Shown: piece by piece, positions 45,614-55,384 of the stretch
How positions within the stretch are numbered: the first letter of the stretch is position 1
Layout of the letters: each line of letters starts with the position of its first letter
NCBI RefSeq assembly: GCF_030160635.1
Contig: NZ_BSOS01000065.1
Span: forward strand, 62,001-126,000
Source: Acidocella aquatica
GTDB taxonomy: Bacteria; Pseudomonadota; Alphaproteobacteria; Acetobacterales; Acetobacteraceae
DNA length: 64,000 nucleotides
Direction: 5' to 3'
The notes under the pieces: generated by a model
The model's input: only the letters and a program-made list of their open reading frames with translations
Told to the model about the DNA's origin: nothing
Databases searched by the model: none
Position numbers and translations under genes: made by a program

Positions 45614-48600
45614 ATGACAAATATAAACATCACAGAACCTGCTCGTGCTGAATTGCTGCGGCAAGTGGCGGATTCCATGCGGCGCTACCTGAAGGGAAGC
45701 GATGCTGAAAAAGCCGTGGATTTTCTGGATGTTTATGCGGCCGGACTTTCCACGCCGAGCCTGGCGGGGCGTTCGGCGGAGGAGCTTGCCGGCGCTGTCA
45801 TGTCGGTGTGGTCGTTCATGCAGCACAGGCCTTCCAGCAACGCGAATATCCGGGTTTTTAACCCGCGCGGCAGTGAGCAAGGGTGGGGCACCTCATACGC
45901 GATTATCGAAATCGTCAATGACGATATGAGCTTTCTCGTGGACTCCGTTCTTGGAGTCCTGCAATCGTTTGACCAGCCAGTCCAGTGGCTGGTTCATCCG
46001 ATACTTTGCGTTACCCGTGACCAAAATGGCGTATTGGACAAAATCAATACAGGTTCAGCGGAATCTGTGATCCAGATTGCATTTGGCCCGGAAGTCGCGG
46101 TTGAAATCCTGAAACGCATCGAGGGAGCGATCAACGGCGCAATGCATGACGCGCGATCCGCGGTTGCGGATTTCGAGCTGATGCGCGGGCTGCTTGCGAA
46201 CACGGCCGCTGCTCTCCCTCTCGGCGCGGAGAGAAATTTTCTCGATTGGCTTGCCGACCAAAATTTTGTTCTGCTCGGCACAACCACGGTTGCGCTCGAC
46301 CATGCGCTCGATATCGTCATTCCCGAGAAACGCACGGCGCTGGGGGTGTTGAAAAGCCCCGACTGCCATTTGTTTGATGCGCTGCATGAACCCGCCATTT
46401 GGCGGGCGATATCAAAAGAGGCGCTGGAACGCTTTGAGACGGTGGCAATTGCCAAGGCCGACATCCGCTCGCGGGTGCATCGGCCGCAACTCTATGATGT
46501 GATTGTCGTTAAACAACGCGATTCAGAGGGCAGGGTTGCCGGACTTTCGTTCTTCGCCGGGCTGTTTGTCGCTGATGCCTACAATCGCAATCCGCGAAGC
46601 ATCCCGTTTTTGCGCGAAAAGGTCGAGCTTATCTTGCAAGCGGCCGGGGTTGATCCGGTTAGCCACGATGGCCGGATGCTCAGGCATATTCTTGATACCT
46701 GGCCGCGCGATGATCTGTTCCAGGGGAATGTTCACGATATTCTGGCGGCTGCGCAGCGCATTGTGCAGTTGCAGGTGCGCCCCGAACTGGCTTTGTTTCT
46801 GCGTCTGGATTTGTTCGGCCGGCATCTCTCGGCCATTATTTTCGCGCCGCGTGACCGGTTGGATAGCGCCTTGCGCAACAAACTGGCGGAAATGCTCAAG
46901 AGAGTCACCTCCGGCAGCATCGCGGGCTTTGCGCTGGCTCTAGGTGATGGACCGCTGGCGCGTGTAAATTATACCATCGCCGCAGACCCGGCCCAGGCCC
47001 GCGGGCTCGACGCGGCGACGCTGGAAGTCGCCATGAAGGAGGTGGCGCGCAGCTTCCGCGAGCGGCTTCATGAAGCCCTCATGGTCGCGCATGGCGAGAC
47101 GGCGGCTACTTTGATGATAAGCAAATGGGGCAGTGCATTCCCCGATGTTTACACAACCAAGACCCAGGCAATGACGGCGGTTGAAGACATTATCGCGGCA
47201 GAGTCGGCCCTTCAGGCGGGCGGCTTTCAAAGCACGTTGAGCAGGCCTTTCGGATTACCTGACCGGGTGATGGTCCTCAAGCTCTTCCATGCCGGTGAGC
47301 CGATCGCGTTATCCGACATTGTGCCGTTGATCGAGAGTCTGGGGCTTAGGGTGATTGAGGAAGTTCCATACCCGTTGGCTCCGCAAGGCGCCTTTGTTGT
47401 TCTGCATGAACTGACATTGGAAACGGCTGACGGCCATGCGCTTGATCTACCGGCACGCGGCGTGTTAATACAGGACGCCATTATGGCCGCGTGGGATGGC
47501 CGCTGCGAGGCAGACGGTTTCAACCGCCTGATTTTAACTGGCTTGAACTGGCGTGAAGCTTCGTTGCTGCGCGCCATGTTTAAATGGTGCCGGCAGGTGC
47601 GTGCCCCATTCAGCCAGAGCGCGGTTGAGGGGGCGCTGGCTGCGCACCCGGTGGCCGCGAATACGCTTATTTCAATGTTTCATTCCCGTTTTGATCCTGA
47701 ACGTACGCGGGATGCCGCGGCCGAAGATGAACTTTCCAAGCAGTTTTTCGCACAGCTTGATCTGATCTCAAGCCCTGATGAGGATCGCATTCTGCGCAGA
47801 TTATATCAGCTGACTGACGCTGTGTTGCGCACAAATTTTTATGATGCGAAAAGCCCTGTTATCGCTTTGAAAATTGACAGTGCCCGCGCGGGCGCCATGC
47901 CGTTGCCGCGGCCGATGGTGGAAATCTGGGTGCATGGCCCGCGTACCGAAGGTTGCCATTTGCGCGGCGGAAAAGTTGCACGTGGCGGCATTCGCTGGTC
48001 AGACCGCCGTGATGATTTCCGCACGGAGATACTTGGGCTGATGAAGGCTCAGATGGTCAAGAACGTGGTCATCGTGCCTGTGGGTGCGAAAGGTGGCTTT
48101 GTCATCAAACGCCCGCCCGTGCCAACAGGCAATGCGCGAGCTGACCGTGAAGCCCTGCTCGCGGAAGCGATCTCGTGCTATAAATTGCTGATCAATGCGA
48201 TGCTGGATGTGACTGACAATCTGCGCGCGGGCGAGATTGTTCCGCCTCCCTATGTGGTCAGGCGCGATGGAGACGATGCATATCTCGTGGTTGCCGCTGA
48301 TAAGGGCACGGCAACATTCAGTGATATCGCCAACGCGATTGCGATTGAACGCGGCTTCTGGCTCGGTGATGCATTCGCCTCGGGCGGTTCAGTTGGCTAT
48401 GACCACAAGGCAATGGGAATTACGGCCCGTGGCGCATGGGTGAACATTGCGCATCATTTTCATGAGCTTGAAATTGACATTCAATCGACCACCTTCACCT
48501 GCGCCGGCGTTGGCGATATGTCGGGAGATGTCTTCGGCAACGGTCTGCTGGTTAGTAGAAAAACCCTGCTGCGTGCTGCCTTTGATCACAGGCATATTTT

Positions 48601-50350
48601 TCTTGATCCTGAACCCGACGCAGAGTCGAGTTATGATGAACGTAAACGGCTGTTTGCGCTGCCGCGTTCTTCGTGGGCTGATTATGACGCCGCAAAACTA
48701 AGCCCCGGTGGCGGTGTTTATTCACGCCAGACGAAATCGATCCTACTTTCTGATGCGGCCATGGCAATGCTTGGTTTGTCTCAAAACCAGCAGGAACCTG
48801 ACGCCGTGATCAGGGCTATTCTAACCATGAAGGTGGATATGCTCTATTTCGGAGGCATCGGTACCTACGTAAAATCGAGCACAGAGAGCCAGGCCGATGC
48901 GGATGATCGGACTAACGATGCCGTGCGTGTTAATGCACGGGATGTGAGATCACGTGTGATAGGTGAGGGCGCCAATCTTGCGGTTACCCAGGCCGGACGG
49001 ATTGAAGCGGCGTTTTCGGGTGTCCGAATTAACACGGATGCTCTGGACAATTCAGCAGGCGTTTCAACCTCTGACCACGAGGTGAATATAAAAATTCTGC
49101 TTGCAGACCCGATGGAAGCCGGAAAACTTACGGCCGGCCAGCGAGTGGAACTTTTGGCAACAATGACCTCGGAAGTTGCGGAGTTGGTGCTTCGCGATAA
49201 CCACCAGCAATCATTGGCAATCTCGCTTGATCAAATCGGTGGTGCGAGCGATCTTCCGGCGCAAAATGCATTGATGTCATTGCTTGAAACGGCTGGTATA
49301 CTCGACAGAAACGTCGCGGGCCTGCCGGATGCCGCGGCGATGAAGACCCGCAGCGCCACGGGCCAGGGGTTAACCAGGCCCGAGTTGTGCGCTTTGATGG
49401 CGTATACGAAACTGCACCTTGCAGCAGTGTTGGATGCCTCCTCACTGGTTGATGATCCAGCTCTTTCCGGCCTTGTTTCCCTGTATTTTCCTAAGCCGTT
49501 GCGGGAGCGCTTTGCAATGGAGATCGGCCGGCACCGTCTGCGCCGCGAGCTGATCGGTACAACCGTCACCAATGAACTGGTTAACCGGATGGGGGTGGCT
49601 GCGTTTGGCCGGCTTGCCGCCGAGGGCGGAGCTGATTTGGTGGATGTGGCCCACGCGGCACTGGTTGCTGATTACGCGTTCGGCTTACCTGATGTTTACG
49701 CCGGCGTGGAAGCGTTGCAGCATGTTCCTGCATCTGCACGATATGCCGTGCTGCTGGCGGCAAGCCGGTTACAAGAGGCTACAGCCCGTGTTCTACTTGG
49801 CAATAAACGTCCTTTGCCTGAGATAGGAGAAGGAGTTGCTGCCTTACGCGCGGAACTGTCTGCTCTCACGAAAGCCGCATGTGCGCAGGTTGCGGAATCG
49901 TCACCCGTGCAGGAGCTGGTGAGGCAAGGTGTTCCTGAAATACTCGCGGCTTTTGCCGTTGCGGTTCCTAATCTGGTGGCTGGCCCCTTGATTGTCCAGA
50001 TTGCCAAGGCGCATACGATACCGGTTGTGGCAGCGCAACTTGCTTGGGCACAGGCGGGCGGCTGGAGTGCCATAGAGCCGTTGCGTGCAGCGGCCAGCAT
50101 GCTCAAAACAAATGGCGTTTGGGAAGCGCGTGCTGTTGCCGCGATCGGCGACGATCTTACTTACCTACAGGCGGCACTTGCTAACGCTGCGTTATCGGAA
50201 GATGCGGAATCAAGAATTCTTCCCCAAGATCATTCGGCGACAGTGAATGCAGCCATCGACCTCGCGCATGAAGCCGCGCGAAACCCTGAAATCGTTTCAT
50301 TGAGCGTTGCTGTCAGGAGCTTATCCAAAGCGCTGCTTATTGTTCGATAA
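45614..50350 (+). CDS. gdh: NAD-specific glutamate dehydrogenase, 180-kDa class
   Basis: A 1578-residue enzyme oxidising glutamate to 2-oxoglutarate and ammonia with NAD+. It is the large-subunit type (GDH-180) found in Streptomyces, Pseudomonas and alphaproteobacteria. A long N-terminal regulatory part (~1-690, with ACT-like segments) precedes the catalytic core (~760-1300), where GGKVARGGIRWSDRRDDFRTE (~782) and VPVGAKGGFVIKRP (~821) contain the active-site Lys residues and GDMSGDVFGNGLL (~962) is part of the nucleotide-binding region. It sits between the transporter ATPase and binding-protein genes, so uptake and glutamate oxidation are co-expressed. No strong RBS is visible. Confidence 0.94.
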   Translation: MTNINITEPARAELLRQVADSMRRYLKGSDAEKAVDFLDVYAAGLSTPSLAGRSAEELAGAVMSVWSFMQHRPSSNANIRVFNPRGSEQGWGTSYAIIEIVNDDMSFLVDSVLGVLQSFDQPVQWLVHPILCVTRDQNGVLDKINTGSAESVIQIAFGPEVAVEILKRIEGAINGAMHDARSAVADFELMRGLLANTAAALPLGAERNFLDWLADQNFVLLGTTTVALDHALDIVIPEKRTALGVLKSPDCHLFDALHEPAIWRAISKEALERFETVAIAKADIRSRVHRPQLYDVIVVKQRDSEGRVAGLSFFAGLFVADAYNRNPRSIPFLREKVELILQAAGVDPVSHDGRMLRHILDTWPRDDLFQGNVHDILAAAQRIVQLQVRPELALFLRLDLFGRHLSAIIFAPRDRLDSALRNKLAEMLKRVTSGSIAGFALALGDGPLARVNYTIAADPAQARGLDAATLEVAMKEVARSFRERLHEALMVAHGETAATLMISKWGSAFPDVYTTKTQAMTAVEDIIAAESALQAGGFQSTLSRPFGLPDRVMVLKLFHAGEPIALSDIVPLIESLGLRVIEEVPYPLAPQGAFVVLHELTLETADGHALDLPARGVLIQDAIMAAWDGRCEADGFNRLILTGLNWREASLLRAMFKWCRQVRAPFSQSAVEGALAAHPVAANTLISMFHSRFDPERTRDAAAEDELSKQFFAQLDLISSPDEDRILRRLYQLTDAVLRTNFYDAKSPVIALKIDSARAGAMPLPRPMVEIWVHGPRTEGCHLRGGKVARGGIRWSDRRDDFRTEILGLMKAQMVKNVVIVPVGAKGGFVIKRPPVPTGNARADREALLAEAISCYKLLINAMLDVTDNLRAGEIVPPPYVVRRDGDDAYLVVAADKGTATFSDIANAIAIERGFWLGDAFASGGSVGYDHKAMGITARGAWVNIAHHFHELEIDIQSTTFTCAGVGDMSGDVFGNGLLVSRKTLLRAAFDHRHIFLDPEPDAESSYDERKRLFALPRSSWADYDAAKLSPGGGVYSRQTKSILLSDAAMAMLGLSQNQQEPDAVIRAILTMKVDMLYFGGIGTYVKSSTESQADADDRTNDAVRVNARDVRSRVIGEGANLAVTQAGRIEAAFSGVRINTDALDNSAGVSTSDHEVNIKILLADPMEAGKLTAGQRVELLATMTSEVAELVLRDNHQQSLAISLDQIGGASDLPAQNALMSLLETAGILDRNVAGLPDAAAMKTRSATGQGLTRPELCALMAYTKLHLAAVLDASSLVDDPALSGLVSLYFPKPLRERFAMEIGRHRLRRELIGTTVTNELVNRMGVAAFGRLAAEGGADLVDVAHAALVADYAFGLPDVYAGVEALQHVPASARYAVLLAASRLQEATARVLLGNKRPLPEIGEGVAALRAELSALTKAACAQVAESSPVQELVRQGVPEILAAFAVAVPNLVAGPLIVQIAKAHTIPVVAAQLAWAQAGGWSAIEPLRAAASMLKTNGVWEARAVAAIGDDLTYLQAALANAALSEDAESRILPQDHSATVNAAIDLAHEAARNPEIVSLSVAVRSLSKALLIVR

Positions 50351-50411
50351 TCAGACTTTACCTCTACCCAGAATAACCTCGAAAATATAATCAACGACTT
50401 AGGAGATGTTC

Positions 50412-51218
50412 ATGAAAAGAAGATTTGCAACCGCGGCTTTGGTAATCACGGCCCTTGGCTTTACAGCGCATGTGCCGGCACAGGCCAAAACCATGACCGA
50501 GATCAAATTCGGGGTGGATGCGACGTATCCGCCGTTTGAGAGTCTTTCCCCCAGCGGAGAGTTTGTTGGTTTTGACATTGACCTTGGCCGCGCCATCTGC
50601 GCCGAGCTGAAGGTAAAGTGTGTGTTCGTGAGCCAGGGTTTTGACGGCATTATTCCGGCTTTGCAGGCGCGCAAGTTTGACGCGATTTTATCCTCGATGA
50701 CCGTGACGCCCGAGCGGGCCAAACAGATCGATTTTTCCTCCGAGATGTATAACGAGCCGACCAGCCTGATCACCAAGAAGGGTGCGGACCTGGAGCCGAC
50801 GGCTGCGAGCCTCAAGGGCAAGACCGTGGGCGTGGAGTCCGGCACCATTCAGGAGAGCTACGCCAAAACCTATTGGCAGCCCAATGGCGTGAACGTGATC
50901 TCCTATCCCGGCCAGGATCAGGTGTATGCGGATCTGCTCTCGGGCCGGCTGGATGCCTCGTTGCAGGATTCCGTGGAGGCTGATTATGGCTTCCTGAAGA
51001 CGCCAAAAGGCGCCGATTATGCCCTGGCCGCCAATGTGACATATGACCCGAAGGATGTGCTGGGCTCGTATATCGCCATCGGCGTGCGCAAGGATGAACC
51101 GGAACTGCTGAAGCAGATCGATACGGCGATTGCGGCAATTATCGCAAACGGCACCTATAAGAAGATCGAATCGCAGTATTTCAATTTCGACGTCTACGGC
51201 GCCAACCCGGCGAAGTGA
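50412..51218 (+). CDS. Periplasmic amino-acid-binding protein (family 3, Lys/Arg/Orn/His type)
   Basis: A 268-residue solute-binding protein with a signal peptide (basic MKRR, hydrophobic core, cleavage near AQA at ~24). The mature part has the cluster-3 pattern KFGVDATYPPFESLSPSGEFVGFDIDLGRAIC (~32-63) and SMTVTPERAKQIDFS (~95). AGGAG at 50401 favours ATG 50412 over ATG 50406. It is the binding component for the HisQ/HisM-like permeases downstream. Cationic amino acids or histidine are likely ligands from the operon's control site and neighbours. Confidence 0.92.
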   Translation: MKRRFATAALVITALGFTAHVPAQAKTMTEIKFGVDATYPPFESLSPSGEFVGFDIDLGRAICAELKVKCVFVSQGFDGIIPALQARKFDAILSSMTVTPERAKQIDFSSEMYNEPTSLITKKGADLEPTAASLKGKTVGVESGTIQESYAKTYWQPNGVNVISYPGQDQVYADLLSGRLDASLQDSVEADYGFLKTPKGADYALAANVTYDPKDVLGSYIAIGVRKDEPELLKQIDTAIAAIIANGTYKKIESQYFNFDVYGANPAK

Positions 51219-51226
51219 GGCCAAGG

Positions 51227-51259
51227 CCGGCCTCGCGTGCAGCGGGGCCGGTTTTTTTT
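51227..51259 (+). terminator. Intra-operon terminator/attenuator after the binding-protein gene
   Basis: CCGGCCTCG and CGGGGCCGG form a 9-bp stem with one G-T wobble, followed directly by eight T residues. It lies between the binding-protein gene and its permeases, so partial termination would make binding protein in excess over membrane parts, a common arrangement in ABC importer operons. Confidence 0.85.
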
Positions 51260-51273
51260 AATGAGGGATAGCG

Positions 51274-51984
51274 ATGCTCAACCTTGCAGGCTACGGACCG
51301 CAAATTTTCCAGGGAACCATTGTCACAGTCGAGCTTTCGCTGCTCTCGCTCGTGGTCTCGTTTATCATCGGTCTGCTTGGCGCTTCGGCGAAACTCTCCA
51401 AGAGCCGTTTTCTGCGTGGGCTGGCTACAGTCTACACCACGATCATCCGTGGCGTGCCTGACTTGGTGCTGATGCTGCTGATTTTCTATTCGCTGCAGAT
51501 ATGGCTGAACGATGCTACAGATTATCTGAATAGTATCCAGAACAGTATCGATTTTGAGGTGAGCCTCGACCCCTTTACCAGCGGTGTCATCACACTGGGC
51601 TTCATCTATGGGGCGTATTTCACCGAGACATTCCGTGGCGCCTTCATGGCGGTGCCGCGCGGCCAGTTGGAGGCGGCGCGAGCGTTCGGGATGAAGCCAC
51701 TTCTGGTATTCCGGCGGATTTTATTCCCGCAGATGATGCGCTACGCGCTTCCAGGCCTGGCGAACAACTGGCAGGTGATTCTTAAAGCCACTGCACTGGT
51801 CTCGCTGATCGGTCTGTCCGACATCATCAAGGCAGCGCAATATGCCGGTGAGGGGACGTTCCGTACGTTCTTTTTCATGAGCATCGCGGGGCTGGTGTAT
51901 CTATTTCTGACGACGATTTCCAACGGCGTGTTGCTGCTGCTGGAACGTAAATACGCGGTTGGCGTAAGGAAGGCTGTGCTGTGA
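51274..51984 (+). CDS. Amino-acid ABC transporter permease (HisQ-like)
   Basis: A 236-residue inner-membrane permease. The N-terminal GTIVTVELSLLSLVVSFIIGLLGA segment (~10-33) opens the family fold with about five helices. The EAA loop with the ATPase-docking motif is GQLEAARAFGMKPLLVFRRILFPQMMRYALP (~130-160). It overlaps the next permease by four bases. Confidence 0.92.
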   Translation: MLNLAGYGPQIFQGTIVTVELSLLSLVVSFIIGLLGASAKLSKSRFLRGLATVYTTIIRGVPDLVLMLLIFYSLQIWLNDATDYLNSIQNSIDFEVSLDPFTSGVITLGFIYGAYFTETFRGAFMAVPRGQLEAARAFGMKPLLVFRRILFPQMMRYALPGLANNWQVILKATALVSLIGLSDIIKAAQYAGEGTFRTFFFMSIAGLVYLFLTTISNGVLLLLERKYAVGVRKAVL

Positions 51985-52685
51985 TCTATATTTTACAGAA
52001 TTTCGGTCGGGAGTTTTTATACACCGATGGTTATCACATCACCGGCCTTGCGATGACGCTTTGGTTGCTGCTGATCTCGTGTTCAATCGGTTTTTGTATC
52101 GCATTGCCATTGGCGATTCTGCGCAACGCGCGCAATCCGCTGATCTGGGGCCCCGTGTGGGTTTATACTTTCGTGATCCGCGGAACGCCGCTGTATGTGC
52201 AATTGCTGATCATCTACACCGGCTTTTACGGCTTGGATTTCGTGCGAAATTCCGCACCGCTGGCGGCTTTTTTCAAACAGGGAATTGACTGTACGCTGCT
52301 CGCCTTCGCCCTGAATACTGGTGCTTACACCACGGAAATTTTCGCCGGCGCGATCCGTGATACCTCGTTTGGTGAAGTGGAGGCCGCTCGCTCGCTTGGC
52401 ATGTCGCAGTTCACACTATACCGGCGGATCATCATTCCCTCGGCGCTGCGCCGCGCGCTGCCGGTATACAGCAACGAGGTGATCCTGATGTTGCACGCCA
52501 CAACGCTGGCTTTCACCGCGACGGTGCCGGACCTCTTGAAAGTGGCCAACGATGCCTACGCCGCGACATATAATCCCTTCGCCTCGTTCGCGACGGTTGC
52601 GTTGATCTATTTGTGTATTTCCTTCACGCTGATCTTCGCCTTCCGCAAGGCCGAGGGCCATTTCCTGGCATTTTTGAAGCCGTAA
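51981..52685 (+). CDS. Amino-acid ABC transporter permease (HisM-like)
   Basis: A 234-residue second permease of the importer. The docking loop reads GEVEAARSLGMSQFTLYRRIIIPSALRRALPVYSNEV (~133-169). TYVFVIRGTPLYVQLLIIY-like segment at ~55-73 is typical of HisM/ArtM proteins, where RGTP is conserved. It is the last gene of the HutC-site operon unless the decarboxylase 70 bases downstream is co-transcribed. Confidence 0.92.
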   Translation: MIYILQNFGREFLYTDGYHITGLAMTLWLLLISCSIGFCIALPLAILRNARNPLIWGPVWVYTFVIRGTPLYVQLLIIYTGFYGLDFVRNSAPLAAFFKQGIDCTLLAFALNTGAYTTEIFAGAIRDTSFGEVEAARSLGMSQFTLYRRIIIPSALRRALPVYSNEVILMLHATTLAFTATVPDLLKVANDAYAATYNPFASFATVALIYLCISFTLIFAFRKAEGHFLAFLKP

Positions 52686-52755
52686 TCAATTTTCTTCAGT
52701 TCTTCCCAGGTGTACGCGCTCAACCGCGGCACCGCTCGGAGTTTATCCCCGCAAA

Positions 52756-54972
52756 ATGAGAGAGTTCATAGATTACCCAATCGCCGTCGTTGATGAAGCC
52801 TTTGGCGCGCCCACGACTGTTGGCCGTGTCGTCAGCGCGCTCGTGGCGGCGTTCGAGGCGCGAAACCACCGGGTGTTGACCGGGATCACCATCGCCGATG
52901 CCAGCGCGGGGCGGGTTCTCTACACTGGCCTCTCCGCCGTGCTTATCGCCATTGACGGTTTTGCAACGCGTGACGCATTGATCGAGACGCTGACCACTTT
53001 GTTGGATCTCGCACTTGCACGCGCGCCGGATTTGCCGATTTTTCTCTACGGCGAACAACGTATGCAGGAGGATTTGCCGACCCATCTGATGGGCCGGATC
53101 GACGGCTATCTCTATCTTCATGAGGACACGCCAGGCTTCATCGCCGGCTATGTGTCGAGCGCCATCCACCGTTATGTCGACGCGATGCTGCCGCCATTTT
53201 TCAAGGCGCTGGTCCGCTATACCGATGCCGCGAAATATTCCTGGCACACCCCAGGGCACGGCGGCGGCGTTGCGTTCATGCGCTCGCCGGTCGGGCAGGC
53301 GTTCCACCGGTTTTTCGGTGAAAACACGTTGCGCGCGGATCTTTCCGTTTCAGTTCCCGAATTAGGTTCGTTGCTCGATCATTCCGGCCCCGTGCGCGAG
53401 GCCGAGCGCGAGGCGGCTCAAAGCTTCGGCGCTGACACAAGCTTTTTTGTAACCAACGGAACCTCAAGCGCCAATAAAATCATCTGGTCCGGCCTCGTCG
53501 GCCCCGGGGATTATGTTCTGGTTGATCGCAATTGCCATAAGTCGCTGGTTCACGCGCTTATCATGACCGGCGCACAACCTATTTATCTGCGCCCCAGCCG
53601 TAATGCCTATGGCATCATCGGGCCGATTCCGCGCGCGCAATTTGATGCCGAAGCCCTGGCGGCGCGGCTGCCGCCGGGCGCGCGGTTGAGCGTCGCCACC
53701 ATCACAAACTCAACTTATGACGGACTCTGCGTAAATACCGACGTCGTAAAAGCCGCGCTTGCTCCCATCACAAATGCAATTCATTTTGATGAAGCCTGGC
53801 TGGCGCAGGCCAAGTTCCACGAGTTTTACAGCAGCTTTTACGCCATGAGCGACACCGCGGCGCCGGTTTCGTCTCTGGTTTTCTCCACCCAATCAACCCA
53901 CAAGGTTCTCGCGGCCTTCTCGCAGGCATCGATGATCCACATCAAGGAAGGCACTGAAGTCCGGCTTGATCCTGATCGCTTCAACGAGGCTTTCATGATG
54001 CATTCCAGCACCTCGCCTTGGTATGGCATCATTGCCTCCTGCGATGTTGCCGCCCGTATGATGCGTGGCGCCGCGGGCCGCAGCCTGGTTGATGAAACCC
54101 TGCATGAGGCTGCTGATTTCCGCGCCGGCATCGCGCGGCTTGGCGCTGAATCCACCAGGGCGGGCGATTGGTGGTTCCGCCTGTGGGAACCGGAAAATGC
54201 CGGGCTGGATCAGGATGACTGGACCCTGAAACCCGGCGATTCCTGGCATGGTTTCAGTGACATCACCGAGAATTTCACCTTGCTCGACCCGATCAAGGTG
54301 ACAATCCTTTGCCCTGGCCTCGGTGCGCAGGGTGAGGATGCGCCGGGCATCCCGGCTCCTATCGTCGCGAAATTCCTCTGGTCGCGCGGGATTGTTGTCG
54401 AGAAAATCGGCATCTATCATTTCCTGATTCTGTTCACGCTGGGCGTATCGCGGGGGAAATGGAGCAACCTGATCACCGAGCTTCTGGCCTTCCGCGCCCA
54501 TTATCAGGCCAACACCCCGCTTGCGGATGTTCTGCCCGATCTGGTGCGTTCAGCGCCCGAACATTATGAACGCATGGGGCTGGCCGAACTCTGCGCGGCG
54601 CAGCATGAGGCGTATCAGCAAGGCGATGTGTTGGCGCTGCAGAGCGCCATGTTCGATGATTTGCCCGAACCCGCGATGACCCCGCAAATGGCGCATGCGG
54701 CTCTGGTGGGTAACCGCGTTGAGCAGGTTGATCTGGACCATTTGGAGGGGCGCATTCTCGCGCGCATGGTGGTGCCTTACCCGCCGGGAATTCCGCTTAT
54801 TTTCCCCGGCGAGAGGGTCACACTGCCCGCCATTATCCAATATCTGCGGTTTGCCGAATCGTGGGACCGCCGCTTCCCCGGCTTTGAAACCGATATCCAC
54901 GGTGCGCGCAAAGCCAGCGATGGCACCTACAGGCTTGACTGCGTGATCCTGCCGGAAGGGGAGGGGCGCTGA
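52756..54972 (+). CDS. Orn/Lys/Arg decarboxylase (PLP, fold I)
   Basis: A 738-residue PLP-dependent basic amino-acid decarboxylase. An N-terminal wing domain (~1-125) precedes YSWHTPGHGGGVAF (~158). Further landmarks are FFVTNGTSSANKI (~232), HFDEAWLAQAKFH (~342) and the PLP-lysine motif STQSTHKVLAAFSQASMIH (~378). C-terminal domain is complete. The product would be agmatine, putrescine or cadaverine plus CO2; sequence alone does not decide. Location after the basic amino-acid importer fits. A weak RBS only is seen. Confidence 0.9.
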   Translation: MREFIDYPIAVVDEAFGAPTTVGRVVSALVAAFEARNHRVLTGITIADASAGRVLYTGLSAVLIAIDGFATRDALIETLTTLLDLALARAPDLPIFLYGEQRMQEDLPTHLMGRIDGYLYLHEDTPGFIAGYVSSAIHRYVDAMLPPFFKALVRYTDAAKYSWHTPGHGGGVAFMRSPVGQAFHRFFGENTLRADLSVSVPELGSLLDHSGPVREAEREAAQSFGADTSFFVTNGTSSANKIIWSGLVGPGDYVLVDRNCHKSLVHALIMTGAQPIYLRPSRNAYGIIGPIPRAQFDAEALAARLPPGARLSVATITNSTYDGLCVNTDVVKAALAPITNAIHFDEAWLAQAKFHEFYSSFYAMSDTAAPVSSLVFSTQSTHKVLAAFSQASMIHIKEGTEVRLDPDRFNEAFMMHSSTSPWYGIIASCDVAARMMRGAAGRSLVDETLHEAADFRAGIARLGAESTRAGDWWFRLWEPENAGLDQDDWTLKPGDSWHGFSDITENFTLLDPIKVTILCPGLGAQGEDAPGIPAPIVAKFLWSRGIVVEKIGIYHFLILFTLGVSRGKWSNLITELLAFRAHYQANTPLADVLPDLVRSAPEHYERMGLAELCAAQHEAYQQGDVLALQSAMFDDLPEPAMTPQMAHAALVGNRVEQVDLDHLEGRILARMVVPYPPGIPLIFPGERVTLPAIIQYLRFAESWDRRFPGFETDIHGARKASDGTYRLDCVILPEGEGR

Positions 54973-54994
54973 GTGGCGTGAGGCCCTTGGCGCC

Positions 54995-55336
54995 TTACAC
55001 CTTGCGCAGGTAGCAGGCTTTCAGCATGAAATTCCCAGCATCCATCTTGCAGTCGACCTCATGGTCGCCACCAGCGAGGCGGATGCTCTTCACCTTCGTG
55101 CCGACCTTCAGCGTGGTGGAGGAGCCTTTTACCTTCAGATCCTTAATGAGCACGACGGAATCGCCATCGGCCAGTACATTGCCGTTGGAATCCTTCACCA
55201 CATCGCCGTCATCGGCATCAGCCTTGGCGGCGTCCAGCATCGGCCATTCATAGCCGCAGTCGGCGCAAACGTAGTTCGCCCCGTCCGGGTAGGTGTTTTC
55301 CATGGAACATTGTGGGCAGGCGGGATTTTTTGACAT
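54995..55336 (-). CDS. yjdM: YjdM/PhnA-family zinc-ribbon protein
   Basis: A 113-residue small protein with an N-terminal zinc ribbon (CPQCSMENTYPDGANYVCADCGYEW, with CxxC pairs at ~8/11 and ~25/28) and the characteristic YjdM domain (VVKDSNGNVLADGDSVVLIKDLKVKGSS). The family was once called phosphonoacetate hydrolase PhnA but its function is unsettled; the zinc ribbon suggests nucleic-acid or protein binding. It stands alone, convergent with the decarboxylase. Confidence 0.9.
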   Translation of the reverse strand: MSKNPACPQCSMENTYPDGANYVCADCGYEWPMLDAAKADADDGDVVKDSNGNVLADGDSVVLIKDLKVKGSSTTLKVGTKVKSIRLAGGDHEVDCKMDAGNFMLKACYLRKV

Positions 55337-55384
55337 GCCGGCCTTATACCAAGTGCCGCCGGGAATGACACTTGGCGCCGGAGA

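Noticed and set aside
55349-55375. CCAAGTG/CACTTGG hairpin between the GT4 gene and yjdM as a terminator
   Set aside because: It has a long loop and no T-tract in either direction, and it overlaps the likely yjdM promoter region.
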